A DNA stretch of 64,000 bases from Moniliella sp. 'wahieum' (lineage: Eukaryota > Basidiomycota > Moniliellomycetes > Moniliellales > Moniliellaceae). Shown in pieces: positions 55,951-64,000 of the stretch. Under the pieces are notes generated by a model. That model did not search any database. It was not told the DNA's origin and was given only the letters and a program-made list of their open reading frames with translations. The stretch's first letter is position 1. The number at the start of each line of letters is the position of its first letter. The DNA lies in contig RSEE01000012.1 in NCBI GenBank assembly GCA_003971905.1, positions 806,001 to 870,000 on the forward strand. Direction: 5' to 3'. A program made the translations under genes and the position numbers.

Positions 55951-57632
55951 ATGTTTGCCCCCCCGCCTTGCCCGCCTCCCGCCCGCCCCTCCTCGCCGCT
56001 CCTGCCCGCTCCTTTGCCTCCGCCCCGGCCCCTCCCCCTTCAGCTGCCGCTGCCCGGGGGCGCGTCGCTGGAGCTGGCCCCCACCGCCGACGGCCTCCTT
56101 GTCTCCGCCCCCAGCCGCCCGCCACGCTGTCTCCTTTGCCTGGCTCCTCGACTCGGACCAGGGCGAGCAGAGCGTGCACGTGAGCAACAAGCAAAAGTTC
56201 CTCCACAGCTCCGACAACTGGGCCGCCCTTGCCCGCCGCGCCAACCCACACCCAACCCCTGGCCAGTGTGCCCCGCGTCGAGGGCTCCGACCTGCTCCTG
56301 ACCTTTGACCCGGCCGTCCAGCCTCAGAACGAGTTTAGCGTCAAGTTCTGCAACCATCCCCGCTCGCCTCCGCATCCGCCGCCCCACGCCAGGTTCGCAT
56401 CCCCCTGGCCTGGCTCCTCGCTCACACCAGCCCCGAAGCGTACGATCGTGGCACAGCGACGTGCTTGGGCTTGCCCAGCCTTGGACCGCTGCGTCCTTGG
56501 GCCACAACCGGCCAGCCAAGGATGCGCTCCGTGTCGGGCGCCCGGCTCCTCTCCCTCTCCGCCTGCCGCGGGCCCCCTCTTTGCCGACTGGCGTACCATC
56601 GTCTCGCCTGATCTCGACAAGGAATATGCTTCTACCATGATCCCCTGTCCCCACCCGACTCGCCCGAGGGTGGCACGGCTGGAAGCGCTTTATCGCTTGG
56701 TCTTCTCGTGCTGCACGATGGATTTGCCTTTTTCCAGAACGTTCCCGTCGGGCCCAAGGCGTCTGTGCCGGCCAACCCGGCGCCGACAGGCAAGTCGACA
56801 GGAACGAGCGAGTCGAGGTGGCCATGTTGTACCACGTTGCGCGCACGTTGGGTGAGATCCGTGCGACGTTTTACGGCACGCATCTGTGGGACGTGCGCAG
56901 TGTGCGCAACTCGCTCAACGTTGCCTACACCAATGCTGACTTGGGTTTCCATGCCGACCTGTGCTACTTTGCCAACCCGCCCCGGTTCCAGTTACTGCAC
57001 ATGCTCAAGAACGAGGTGCATGGCGGGGAAAGTCTGTTTGTGGATGGGTTTGCGGTGGCGCAGGAACTGTACCAGCGTTCGCCGACGACTTTGACCTGCT
57101 GACCAAGGTGCCCGTCACGTTCCACTACCAGAACGATGGCCGGTACTACCGCTATGCGCATCCGACCTTGAGCTCGCCCGCCCGGAAGGCGGTATGGCCG
57201 GCAGTTCCACCAGTACCACGCCTGCGAGCGGGTCCATGCCGCGTCTGGCCGCGATCAACTACTCGCCTCCGTTCCAGGCGCCGCTACCTATCTTCCCGGG
57301 CCTCGGCACGCCCACCGGCAGCGACGACCCGGCCTTCCGTCGTGCGCTGCAGCACTTTGCCGACCTGACCCACGACGCTCGCTTCCACTTCCGCTACCAA
57401 ATGCAGCCGGGCGACTGTGTCGTGTTTGACAACCGCCGTGTGCTCCACTCCCGCACCGGGTTCGACTGGGACCAGACCCAAGCCGCCGAGGGAGACCAAA
57501 CGCTGGCTCAAGGGCACCTACGTCGAAGGCGACGCTGTCTGGTCCACCTACCGCGTCCTGCGCAGCCGCCTCGAAGCTGCCCGCCGCCCAGACTTGACTT
57601 GGAACCACGCAGACCACCCCCCGTATTCGTAG
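55951..57632 (+). CDS. Gamma-butyrobetaine dioxygenase-like Fe(II)/2-oxoglutarate enzyme
   Basis: TauD-fold hydroxylase of the family that makes carnitine from gamma-butyrobetaine (or acts on trimethyllysine). From the ATG at 55951 (MFAPPPCPPP) a Pro-rich start leads to the N-terminal DUF971-like domain with SDQGEQSVHVSNKQKFLHSS. The catalytic domain reads ALYRLVF..LLHDGFAFFQNV, RTLGEIRATFYGTHLWDVRS, LGFHADLCYF (H-x-D iron ligands), VHGGESLFVDGFAVAQELYQ, INYSPPFQAPLP, VVFDNRRVLHSRTGF (distal His), RWLKGTYVEGDAVWSTYRVL, ending ADHPPYS-TAG. Frame shifts occur near 56120, 56260, 56700, 56820, 57090, 57180 and 57490. Which substrate it uses cannot be told; the fungal BBOX1-type is favoured by the KGTYVEGD block. 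Confidence 0.85.
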
Positions 57633-58034
57633 CCCCCTTGCTTAGAGCGAAGGCCGCGCAAACGCGCTCGGCCCCTCGAGGCAAGCCATGGTATGCTCAG
57701 GATCAACTTCCCGATCTCGATTCATTGGTCGTCTCATCGTAGCCGAGCTGTTCCTCCGATACAAAAAAAGTCTGTTGTAGGATAGCGCATGGGAGCATTC
57801 TACGCCGTCGGCGGTCGGGGTTGGACCTGAGCTGCCACAGTACTGGCTTTGCACCTCACCTGCGGCCAGATACCCAACCTACGGTCCGGCCCAGACTCGA
57901 GTCGCTTCTTGGCCTCACCATGGAGTGGAATCTGCCTGGCGTCGGATCGAGGTCCTGGGGTAGGAAGGCGAGAGCAGGGCGCCCATGGCGTTATAGACAT
58001 GGTGTGGATGTACCGTGTACGAGCCTATGCATAA

Positions 58035-58129
58035 GGCATCGTGGTGTAGGTGGTTATCACGTATCCTTAACAGTGGCCCTGTGCCTGAGTTAACGGATAA
58101 GGTCCTCGGTTCGATCCCGGGCGAAGTCA
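58035..58129 (+). tRNA. tRNA-Val(AAC) with 21-nt intron, copy 2
   Basis: Same sequence as the minus-strand copy at 52352-52446. Anticodon AAC is at 58069-58071 and the intron at 58073-58093; a TTTTT Pol III terminator follows at 58131-58135. Flanking DNA of the two copies is unrelated beyond the tRNA, so the identity reflects selection, gene conversion or recent local duplication limited to the gene. Confidence 0.9.
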
Positions 58130-58130
58130 C

Positions 58131-58135
58131 TTTTT
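58131..58135 (+). terminator. Pol III T-run terminator of tRNA-Val
   Basis: Five T residues directly after the discriminator and one base. Confidence 0.8.
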
Positions 58136-58534
58136 GAACCCACGCCTGACGTTACTTCTCTTTTTTGCCTGGCTGCCACGCCCCCACCGCTGGCCCCCTT
58201 GTGGTAGCCAGACAAATAATGTTGTCACCGGATGTGCCCAGGCTCTCCTCCCTCTCCTGTCCAGCCACCGGCAAGGATGAGACGCTGCCCCCGGTGGAGT
58301 GCCAACAACGTGCAAGCAAAGCGAGCCAAAGGAGGCGAAAGACGAAACGGGGCGTAACGGCGGTTACCTAAGCAGACTATGAATCGCAAGCATTGCTTGG
58401 CGTGGCCCAAACGGGGGTGAGCCAGGAGGAAAAGTTGACACCAACATCCCGCCGGGCCATCCCAACCGCGGTCCCATCACCTTGGCTTGTGTTTTCCTTC
58501 CTTGCCCTGAGCGCCTCGTCCGCCTCTTGTTTCG

Positions 58535-60493
58535 ATGGCTGATCCCTCTCTCCCACCTCGCCCTGGCACCTATGCCCCGCAGCAGCAGGCGACCACCCTT
58601 TTTGTGGTTCCATTTCCCAAGGCGTCAACGAGGCCTGGCTCCACGCGCTGTTTGAGGTAAGCTCCTTCTCCTGTCTCCCGAGCGTCTCTTGCTGACCCCC
58701 CCCTTGTTCTCTCTAGGCCTGTGGCACCGTTCGATCCGTCAAGCGGCCCAACCCCGCCTTTGCCTTTGTCGAGTACGTCGAGCCGGCTTCGGTGGCCCAA
58801 GCGCTGCGCGTCCTGGCCGGGCGGCAACTTCCCTCGCTCCCGCCCGGCGCGGGGCCGAGCAAAGCGCTGACAGTCAAGGCGGATGCCAAGACAACCGCCT
58901 ATATGGACCAATGGCGAGCCGGGGCGGATGGGCGGCGGCAGAGGCGGACGATGGTGCGCATGCAGGCGCGTCGGAACGTGTGGACTCCTTAGTGGCCGCC
59001 ATGGCGCGCGGCGATGCCCGCCGCCGATCGCTGCGGACCCAGGCTTGTCTGCGCCGGTTGCGACGGCAGTGCAGGACGACGCACCGGGTCATCTGCAGGA
59101 CCTGGACAAGACCCATATTCCGGATGAGATGCGTGGGTCGATTTTGGGCGAAATCGCCGCGTTCCGCAACACGGCCGCGGTCAAGGCGCAGGAACAACGT
59201 CGTTCCGACGCCGTCCGGGCTGCTGCGCTGGAACGCGACAGAATGGCGCGCGAACAGAGGGAACAACGCGAGAAGCGACAGATGCAGCAGTATGGCCCGG
59301 GTGCGGTGCGGGCGGCTACCCCGATCGTCCGTCCGGCCATGGTTCGATGGGCTGGGGCAACCGTTCCCCTTATCCTCCCCGCGGTCACGATGCCTCTGCA
59401 TCGCCTTCCCGCACGCCCATGGAGAGTGGAATCGATCCGATTGAACGGGACGAGGTCGACGAGGAACTTCGTCGACAGCAAGCCGAGGTGACCAAGCGAG
59501 CGACGCCAAAGCCGTATGTTATGTTCACCGCCTCCTTCTTCCCATTCTTCTCTTTCTGATACTAACATTCGTTCGCGGACTAGGCTGAACGACGGTACCT
59601 TGAGCACGAAGAGCGTCGGATTGCTCGGTGGAAGCAGCTGGACGCGGATGAGGAGTGGCGCGCCAAGAAAATGGAGCAGGCAGCGGTGCGACAAGAACAA
59701 AAGATGGCTGCATACGATGAGCCAGCGAGCTGTTTGTCACAGATCGCGCGCGGTGGCGGGAAGCGCGCGCCCAGTCGCGAGACCAAGAGCGCGCGCACGA
59801 CGAGCTGTTGAGGCAAGAGGATGAGCAACTGAAGAAAGAGCAGAGGAGCGCAACGATCGCCGAAGAACAACGAGCCGCTGGCGTCCTCTTGCCCCAAACT
59901 CTCAACCAACCCATCCGCATTTCCTTGGCCAAGAACCATCCCGCTTTGGACGGCACCACGACGGCGGAACCGACATCGATTCCGTCCCCTGTTCCTGCGG
60001 TTACCGGCGCAGGCGCCATGGCGCAGGAGGCTACTGCGGTCGATCAGGCTGCGCTGAACAACAACGCGCTGCGCTGCCCACTGCCTTGGAGGAAATCAGC
60101 ACCTACACCCCCAATTGGGCCCGCGTGGCCGAGCGACAGGAAGAATACCGCGCGTGGATTGACGCAAAGGTGACCGAAGCGATGGAAGAACCCGTCCCGG
60201 AATTGGTCGAGGCCCTGCTGGAGAAAATGAGGGCCCAGGCGTCCGCATCGAAATGGTGGCAGAGGTGGAACTGGTACGTGTTTTCTTTGCTTGGATACTG
60301 GGGATTGCCTACCTCGGTCTCTTACCTTACCTTCATGGTCCTGGTCCTGGTCCTGGTTCGGGTACTGGTTCTTCCCCGAATCTTGATGGCTTGGTCCTGA
60401 CACTGACCGGATGTTCTCTACCAGGCATTGGACGAGGACGCTGTGCCGCTCGTGGCGGCCTTGTGGCGCCGGCTGGTTGCCGATTCGTTGTGA
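58535..60493 (+). CDS. RBM25/Snu71-like splicing factor with RRM and PWI domains
   Basis: Nuclear protein of U1 snRNP-linked splicing. It starts MADPSLPPRPGTYAPQQQAT, then an RRM: TLFVVPFPKGVNEAWLHALF, E|ACGTVRSVKRPNPAFAFVEY, split by a 60-nt intron (58657-58716, GTAAGC, branch GCTGACC, TAG). A long charged coiled coil follows (LERDRMAREQREQREKRQMQ; ERRYLEHEERRIARWKQLDA; LLRQEDEQLKKEQRSA), with a 70-nt intron at 59514-59583 (branch ACTAAC). The PWI domain reads WIDAKVTEAMEEPVPELVEA, LLEKMRAQASASK, VAEVEL, then a 150-nt intron (60274-60423) and ALDEDAVPLVAALWRRLVAD, SL-TGA. RRM, E/R-rich middle and C-terminal PWI are the RBM25 architecture. One-base gaps lie near 58621, 58990, 59350, 59740, 60070 and 60250. 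Confidence 0.85.
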
Positions 60494-60712
60494 CCGGGAG
60501 GACAAATGTAAAGAAGGCACGGCGTGGTGGCATCGTCGGTGTCTTGTGTGGATCACGAGTAATCTATACAATGGCCTGTCTTCTGCAATTTGGAGGACGC
60601 GGATGGCTATGCCTCTCTCTTGCCGAACCGGTGTAATATTGTTCATGTGCGTATTCCCATCGTAGAAAGTCCCAGATCGTGGTTTACCTCCCTTCAGGAA
60701 GGATATTCAACG

Positions 60713-61423
60713 TTACTGCTCGGGTCCTATCTCGCGTGTAATGATCTGTCTGCCAATTCCAATCACCCTGGACTCCTTGGATCGGCATCCTTCACGATTC
60801 AACACTCCATCCCACATGTTTGGAGGGATATCGTCATAATCATAAGCAGGCCAGGCGAGTCCCTGGCGCAGTTTCGGCCAAGGTGGGAAGGGCGCGCCTG
60901 AACCGGGGCCCGAAGCTAGCTGGGCAGCAAGCTTCGAGGCCGAAGCTATCAATTGGTCCAGACCCGATTGGGTCCTCGGCACATCCGAGCAATCCCACTT
61001 GGCCCCGCCTGGTCGAGAGAGGGCTTCAATGCGCGCCTTGCGTGGCTATGGATCAGGCATCATGCGAGAAGCAAGAGCTCGCGCACGGCCGCCTCCAACG
61101 AGCCATGGTGCTTGGCCAAAATCGCCTCCGCAGCCGGGGGGGGCAAGAGCAGGTTCTTGTGCTTTGGCAGGTAAGGGGTGATGGAGTCAGACGCAGGAAC
61201 AGGGGGTGTACCGGAGGGAAAGAAGGCAAGTGCGTACCAGGTACTCCACATCGTCCTTCTTGACTGACGCGGGGGTGGGTTTGGGCACCAGGTCGCTGGG
61301 CAGGCGCGCGGCCTGGAGACCGACACAGACGGACTTCATGTGCTTCTCGAGCGAGGAGCGGGTAAAGGTCCACGTCTCGCCCGCGGGCGCATCCGCAAAG
61401 TTCTGCACCACTTGGTCCGACAT
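60713..61423 (-). CDS. Hypothetical protein, two exons
   Basis: From the ATG at 61423: MSDQVVQNFADAPAGETWTF, TRSSLEKHMKSVCVGLQAAR, LPSDLVPKPTPASVKKDDVE, YL; then a 76-nt intron (61162-61237, GTACGC, branch TCTGAC, AAG) and HKNLLLPPPAAEAILAKHHG, SLEAAVRELLLLA. A stop follows there in this frame; with a one-base correction the protein runs on as IEALSRPGGAKWDCSDVPRT, QSGLDQLIASASKLAAQLAS and AYDYDDIPPNMWDGVLNREG to a stop at 60713. No family is recognised. Helical content and a clean intron argue that it is real. It converges on the RBM25-like gene. Confidence 0.55.
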
Positions 61424-61557
61424 GGCGATGGTCGTGGCTCACTCTGGCCTCGGGCCAACCAAGCACCTGGCCGAAGCCAAGGCGGGTCGAGTAAGAACCC
61501 CCGCTTGTTCCGCCCTCTTGTTCCGCTGCACTACTGCCCCCACGAGCAAAACAACGA

Positions 61558-61648
61558 CGCCCCACGTGGGACTCGAACCCACAACCGCTTCATTGCAGAT
61601 CAGATGGGACCTTAGAAGTGAAGAATGGTAGCATTGCAACAGCAGGGC
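61558..61648 (-). tRNA. Probable tRNA-Arg(UCU) with 19-nt intron
   Basis: The minus strand gives acceptor GCCCTGC/GTGGGGC (all pairs, two G-U) with discriminator G, anticodon stem CTTCA/TGAAG, loop CTTCTA|A with anticodon TCT, variable CGGTT, and T arm GTGGG-TTCGAGT-CCCAC. Spacing from anticodon to T stem is exactly standard. A 19-nt intron fits after position 37. The D arm is weak: the TTGC...stem has no clear partner and the GG of the loop is missing, which one lost base could explain. No long T run follows at once, which lowers confidence. Confidence 0.55.
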
Positions 61649-62094
61649 CGAATCAATGCAAGCCCCAATGCGGGTCGGGTATATCCGTCCTCGTCGCCTT
61701 CATCTCCACCATGGCCAAGCTGGAATGAACAAGCCCTACTACAATGGAAGAGCGTTTTCCCGTTGGTTGCATCACATGTGACTGTCCGAGGCGGAAACGC
61801 CAGGCGCTAGCTTTGTGAAATTTGAGTAGCCTTGGTTCGTGGGATACTTCCGCGCTTCGGCAGGGCGGATTGAACGTTTGACCTTTTGTGTCCGCTCAAC
61901 GCTCGCAGGCGAGACAGATTGCAAAGCCAAGTGGAAAAAAATGTGCCGCAGTGGCACATCAGGGTTAGCCCAGGCTGCCCCTACGCCTGTGGTGCTCCCA
62001 CTCGCTGGCCACTAGGGTTACCTCGTTGGCTCGCCTGGCTTTGAGCTGGCTTCGATCGCCCGCGCCGCCCCTTTCTCGACTACCCCCCACCACC
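61649..62094 (+). promoter_or_regulatory. RPS21 promoter with AACCCTA-type element
   Basis: TAGGGTT at 62013-62019 (AACCCTA on the other strand) lies 76 bp upstream of the RPS21 ATG, and a related AGGGTTAG at 61961-61968. The same heptamer is in the RPL16/RPL32 promoter. The leader just before the ATG is C-rich (TACCCCCCACCACC). Confidence 0.5.
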
Positions 62095-62799
62095 ATGGAG
62101 AACGACAAGCACCAGCTCGTGGACCTGTACGTGCCCCGCAAGTGCGCTGCCACCGGCCGTATCCTGCAGGCCAAGGACCACGCCTCGGTCCAGATCGCCG
62201 TTGCCGACGTGGACGAGGAGGGCCGTGCGATTCCGGCGCTTCGACCGTGTTTGCCATCTCGGGCTTTGTCCGCAAGTCGGGCGAGAGCGATGACTCCATC
62301 AACCGTCTTGCCACCCAGGAGGGCCGTACGTACTTTTCCTGAGTTCTTTTTCTTCCTCCGAGAGCGAGAGGCCATCCATGCTTGGTGCTTGCTTGGGTAC
62401 TCGCCTGTTCGCGACCCCTTGTTTGGCGCGACGCCTCCCCCATCTCGCCCGTCACAGCACCCTCCCTCCGCACACGCTCCCGACAGTCTGCCCGCCCACT
62501 GCCTCGAGCAACTTTCAGGGTCGGGGTAGGATTCAGCCTTTGGCTATGAGCGGATATTGATGGCCATCACCTTAGAGCCCGGGCCTTTAGTATCTATGGA
62601 TGCTTGGGTGTCAAAGTGCTGGTACACGTTTATCGTGGCGGTGCACGATGGGGTGCAGTGCTGGAGAGGGCAGGCGAGGGCCAGGTGCCAAGTCACCTCT
62701 TTGCTCTCTGGAACCATGGACTCGGTTTCGTGCCGGAACGAGTGTACTGACCCCCTCTCTTGTCCAGTGCTCCGCAACGTCTGGAGCTACCAGAAGTAA
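62095..62799 (+). CDS. RPS21: 40S ribosomal protein S21 (eS21)
   Basis: Starts [40 protein letters not shown] and continues EEGRAIPA, then after one missing base (near 62240) [29 protein letters not shown] 442-nt intron (62326-62767; GTACGT, branch TACTGAC, CCAG) splits the last codons, and exon 2 is only [13 protein letters not shown]. This is full-length eS21 (about 87 residues). The intron is several times longer than most others in the window, and its position just before the LLxNVWS end is notable. Confidence 0.96.
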
Positions 62800-63423
62800 C
62801 CAGCTTGTCCTGGCTACCTTGGTTGGGCCTGCTTGCCCCGCTTTCACGTAACAAATTAGGCTGGGGCTCCTGCCGTGCCACTATTCCACTCCGCATTCCA
62901 TTCCTCCATATGCTTTGCTTGCTTTGCACTTGTGCGATGTACTCTTAGCTCCTTCCTCGCCCACCCATCTGCTTGACAGACCTCAGGTTCCCAGTTGGAC
63001 TCCAATCCATAGAATTCGCACAGCTTGCCTTGGCTCGCCTCGGACGGCGTTACATGGTGCTCCAGCAGGACTCCTCCCCTCTTGCCTACCCACGACCACC
63101 CTTTCCAACTGAACCAGCGCATCCCAACCTGAGCCTCAAGCTCAATGCGCAACGCAGCAATGAACGGATCAAATGGTACTACGGTACAGTTGGTTCTCCA
63201 GGCAGGAAAGACATGCAAAGCAGAGTGAGGTGGAAGCGGAGACCCGACAACCCGAAAAGGTCGGGAAAGGCGCGGGCTGGGCAGCGTGGAAAGGGAAGGC
63301 CGTGGCCCAGCGACACAAAGGTAGGAAAGGGAACGTGAGGTGTAGGGTATGATAGCAGTGGAAAGACGGCAGAGGGGCGGAAGGGGCGGGGAGGGGGAGG
63401 GAGCAGAGACAGGCAAAAGGAAA
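62800..63423. other. Convergent 3' gap between RPS21 and the MAPKK
   Basis: About 620 bp. ORFs on both strands lack recognisable motifs. It should include two 3' untranslated regions; nothing else was identified. Confidence 0.4.
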
Positions 63424-64000
63424 CTAGGGAGCGTTGAGCCAGGCAGCGAGTTGGTCCTGTGTCAGGGTGGCCGACGTGATGAGCGGGTGGCGGAGGAGCA
63501 CTTTGGGTGCGGCGCGGCTGAGTGGGTCCTTGGCCAAGCAGGCATCCGCAAAGGAACGCAAGGGCAAGGGTACGTATCCGGCAGCCGGGGGCTAGGTTCA
63601 TTGACAATGTGCTGGAGCAAATCGAGGATGCTGCCCACCTCATTCTCATTCTCCTCGTCCGAGAAGGGGAACCGGCCCAAAGCGAGCTCGATGAGGGTTA
63701 CGCCCAACGACCATACATCGCTCTTGACAGTATACTGGCTGCCTTGGATCCGCTCTCTGGGGGGGGGTCCAAATTGGTTAGGAGACTCAGTGCAGGAAGC
63801 AGACAGGGTGTAGAGGTGGGGAGGAGGGGGGGAAGATGATTGTACTCACACTCATATACGTGCTCGTGCCAACGAACGTGTCGGCGATAGAGTTGATCAG
63901 TTCACCTGATACGCCGAAATCGCAATCTTCAACTCGCCCGAACTGTTGGCGAGAATGTTACTTGACATCGCGATGATGATGCGATGCACATCGTAGAGAT
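63424..64000 (-). CDS. STE7: MAP kinase kinase, Ste7/Fuz7 type, 5' part missing
   Basis: Dual-specificity kinase of the pheromone/filamentation cascade. The window edge cuts the gene before the catalytic loop; in view are (H)RDVK..NIL (frame broken by lost bases), [34 protein letters not shown] with the DFG motif and the Ser/Thr activation sites, then after an intron (about 63760-63851; GTGAGT, branch CCTAAC) [40 protein letters not shown] and [12 protein letters not shown]. After a further shift the end reads [20 protein letters not shown] and AWLNAP-TAG at 63424. The [14 protein letters not shown] block matches the Ste7/Fuz7 class better than Mkk1 (SLATTFTGTS) or Pbs2. The codon at the splice donor lacks two expected bases. 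Confidence 0.9.

Larger units (their letters stand above)
57633..58534. other. Intergenic region containing a tRNA-Val gene
   Basis: About 900 bp between the dioxygenase stop and the RBM25-like start. Apart from the tRNA at 58035-58129 I see no gene. Confidence 0.5.

Noticed and set aside
62326-62767. C/D-box snoRNA in the RPS21 intron
   Set aside because: TTGATGG near 62555 is only a partial C box, and the sole CTGA near the 3' end is the branch site; no paired terminal stem was seen.

Overview
The window is nuclear DNA of a filamentous or yeast-like fungus, most likely a basidiomycete and possibly Ustilaginomycotina. The basis is the gene set: Pmt1-type O-mannosyltransferase, Zn(II)2Cys6 factor, an Rrn6-like protein, Nup133, a Fuz7/Ste7-type MAPKK. 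Supporting it are GC-rich coding DNA, mostly short introns (52-150 nt) with GTRNGT donors and CTRAC branch points, and intron-bearing tRNA genes. The placement is inference; no rDNA or species marker is present. The standard genetic code appears to apply.

Layout, left to right. 1-11 kb: RNR1 (minus, cut by the left edge) diverges from NOB1 across a promoter with three MluI cell-cycle boxes; then a branched-chain aminotransferase, guanine deaminase GUD1 and a small predicted mitochondrial protein, all plus. 11-24 kb: NUP133 (minus), a gene-poor stretch with a cysteine-rich small ORF, ER chaperone KAR2/BiP (minus) with UPR-like promoter boxes, and a divergent ribosomal-protein pair RPL16/RPL32. 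24-37 kb: a run of minus-strand genes: Rrn6-like Pol I factor, mitochondrial succinate/fumarate carrier, PMT1, two doubtful small genes, and a Mn-type cation diffusion facilitator. 37-50 kb: gene-poor DNA with homopolymers, short tandem repeats and one hypothetical gene, around a CNNM/Mam3 transporter; then an AhpC/TSA-like protein and a proline-rich ORF. 50-64 kb: an NDUFAF7-like gene, tRNA-Val(AAC), a Zn2Cys6 factor divergent from a gamma-butyrobetaine-type dioxygenase, a second identical tRNA-Val, an RBM25-like RRM/PWI splicing protein, a hypothetical gene, a probable tRNA-Arg(UCU), RPS21 with an unusually long intron, and a Ste7/Fuz7-type MAPKK cut by the right edge.

Most genes are unrelated housekeeping genes. 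The clearest functional pairings are the divergent promoters: RNR1/NOB1 with MCB boxes, RPL16/RPL32 sharing an AACCCTA-type element with RPS21, and the Zn2Cys6 factor with the dioxygenase.

A caution governs the whole annotation. Many highly conserved proteins are split by single-base shifts that, where I could resolve them, are all missing bases (RNR1, BAT, KAR2 tail, RPS21, MAPKK and others), while other long genes (PMT1, GUD1, most of MAM3) read cleanly. The simplest reading is residual deletion errors in a long-read assembly, so gene spans are given through the shifts rather than as pseudogenes. No transposon, CRISPR array, rRNA or virus-like gene was found.
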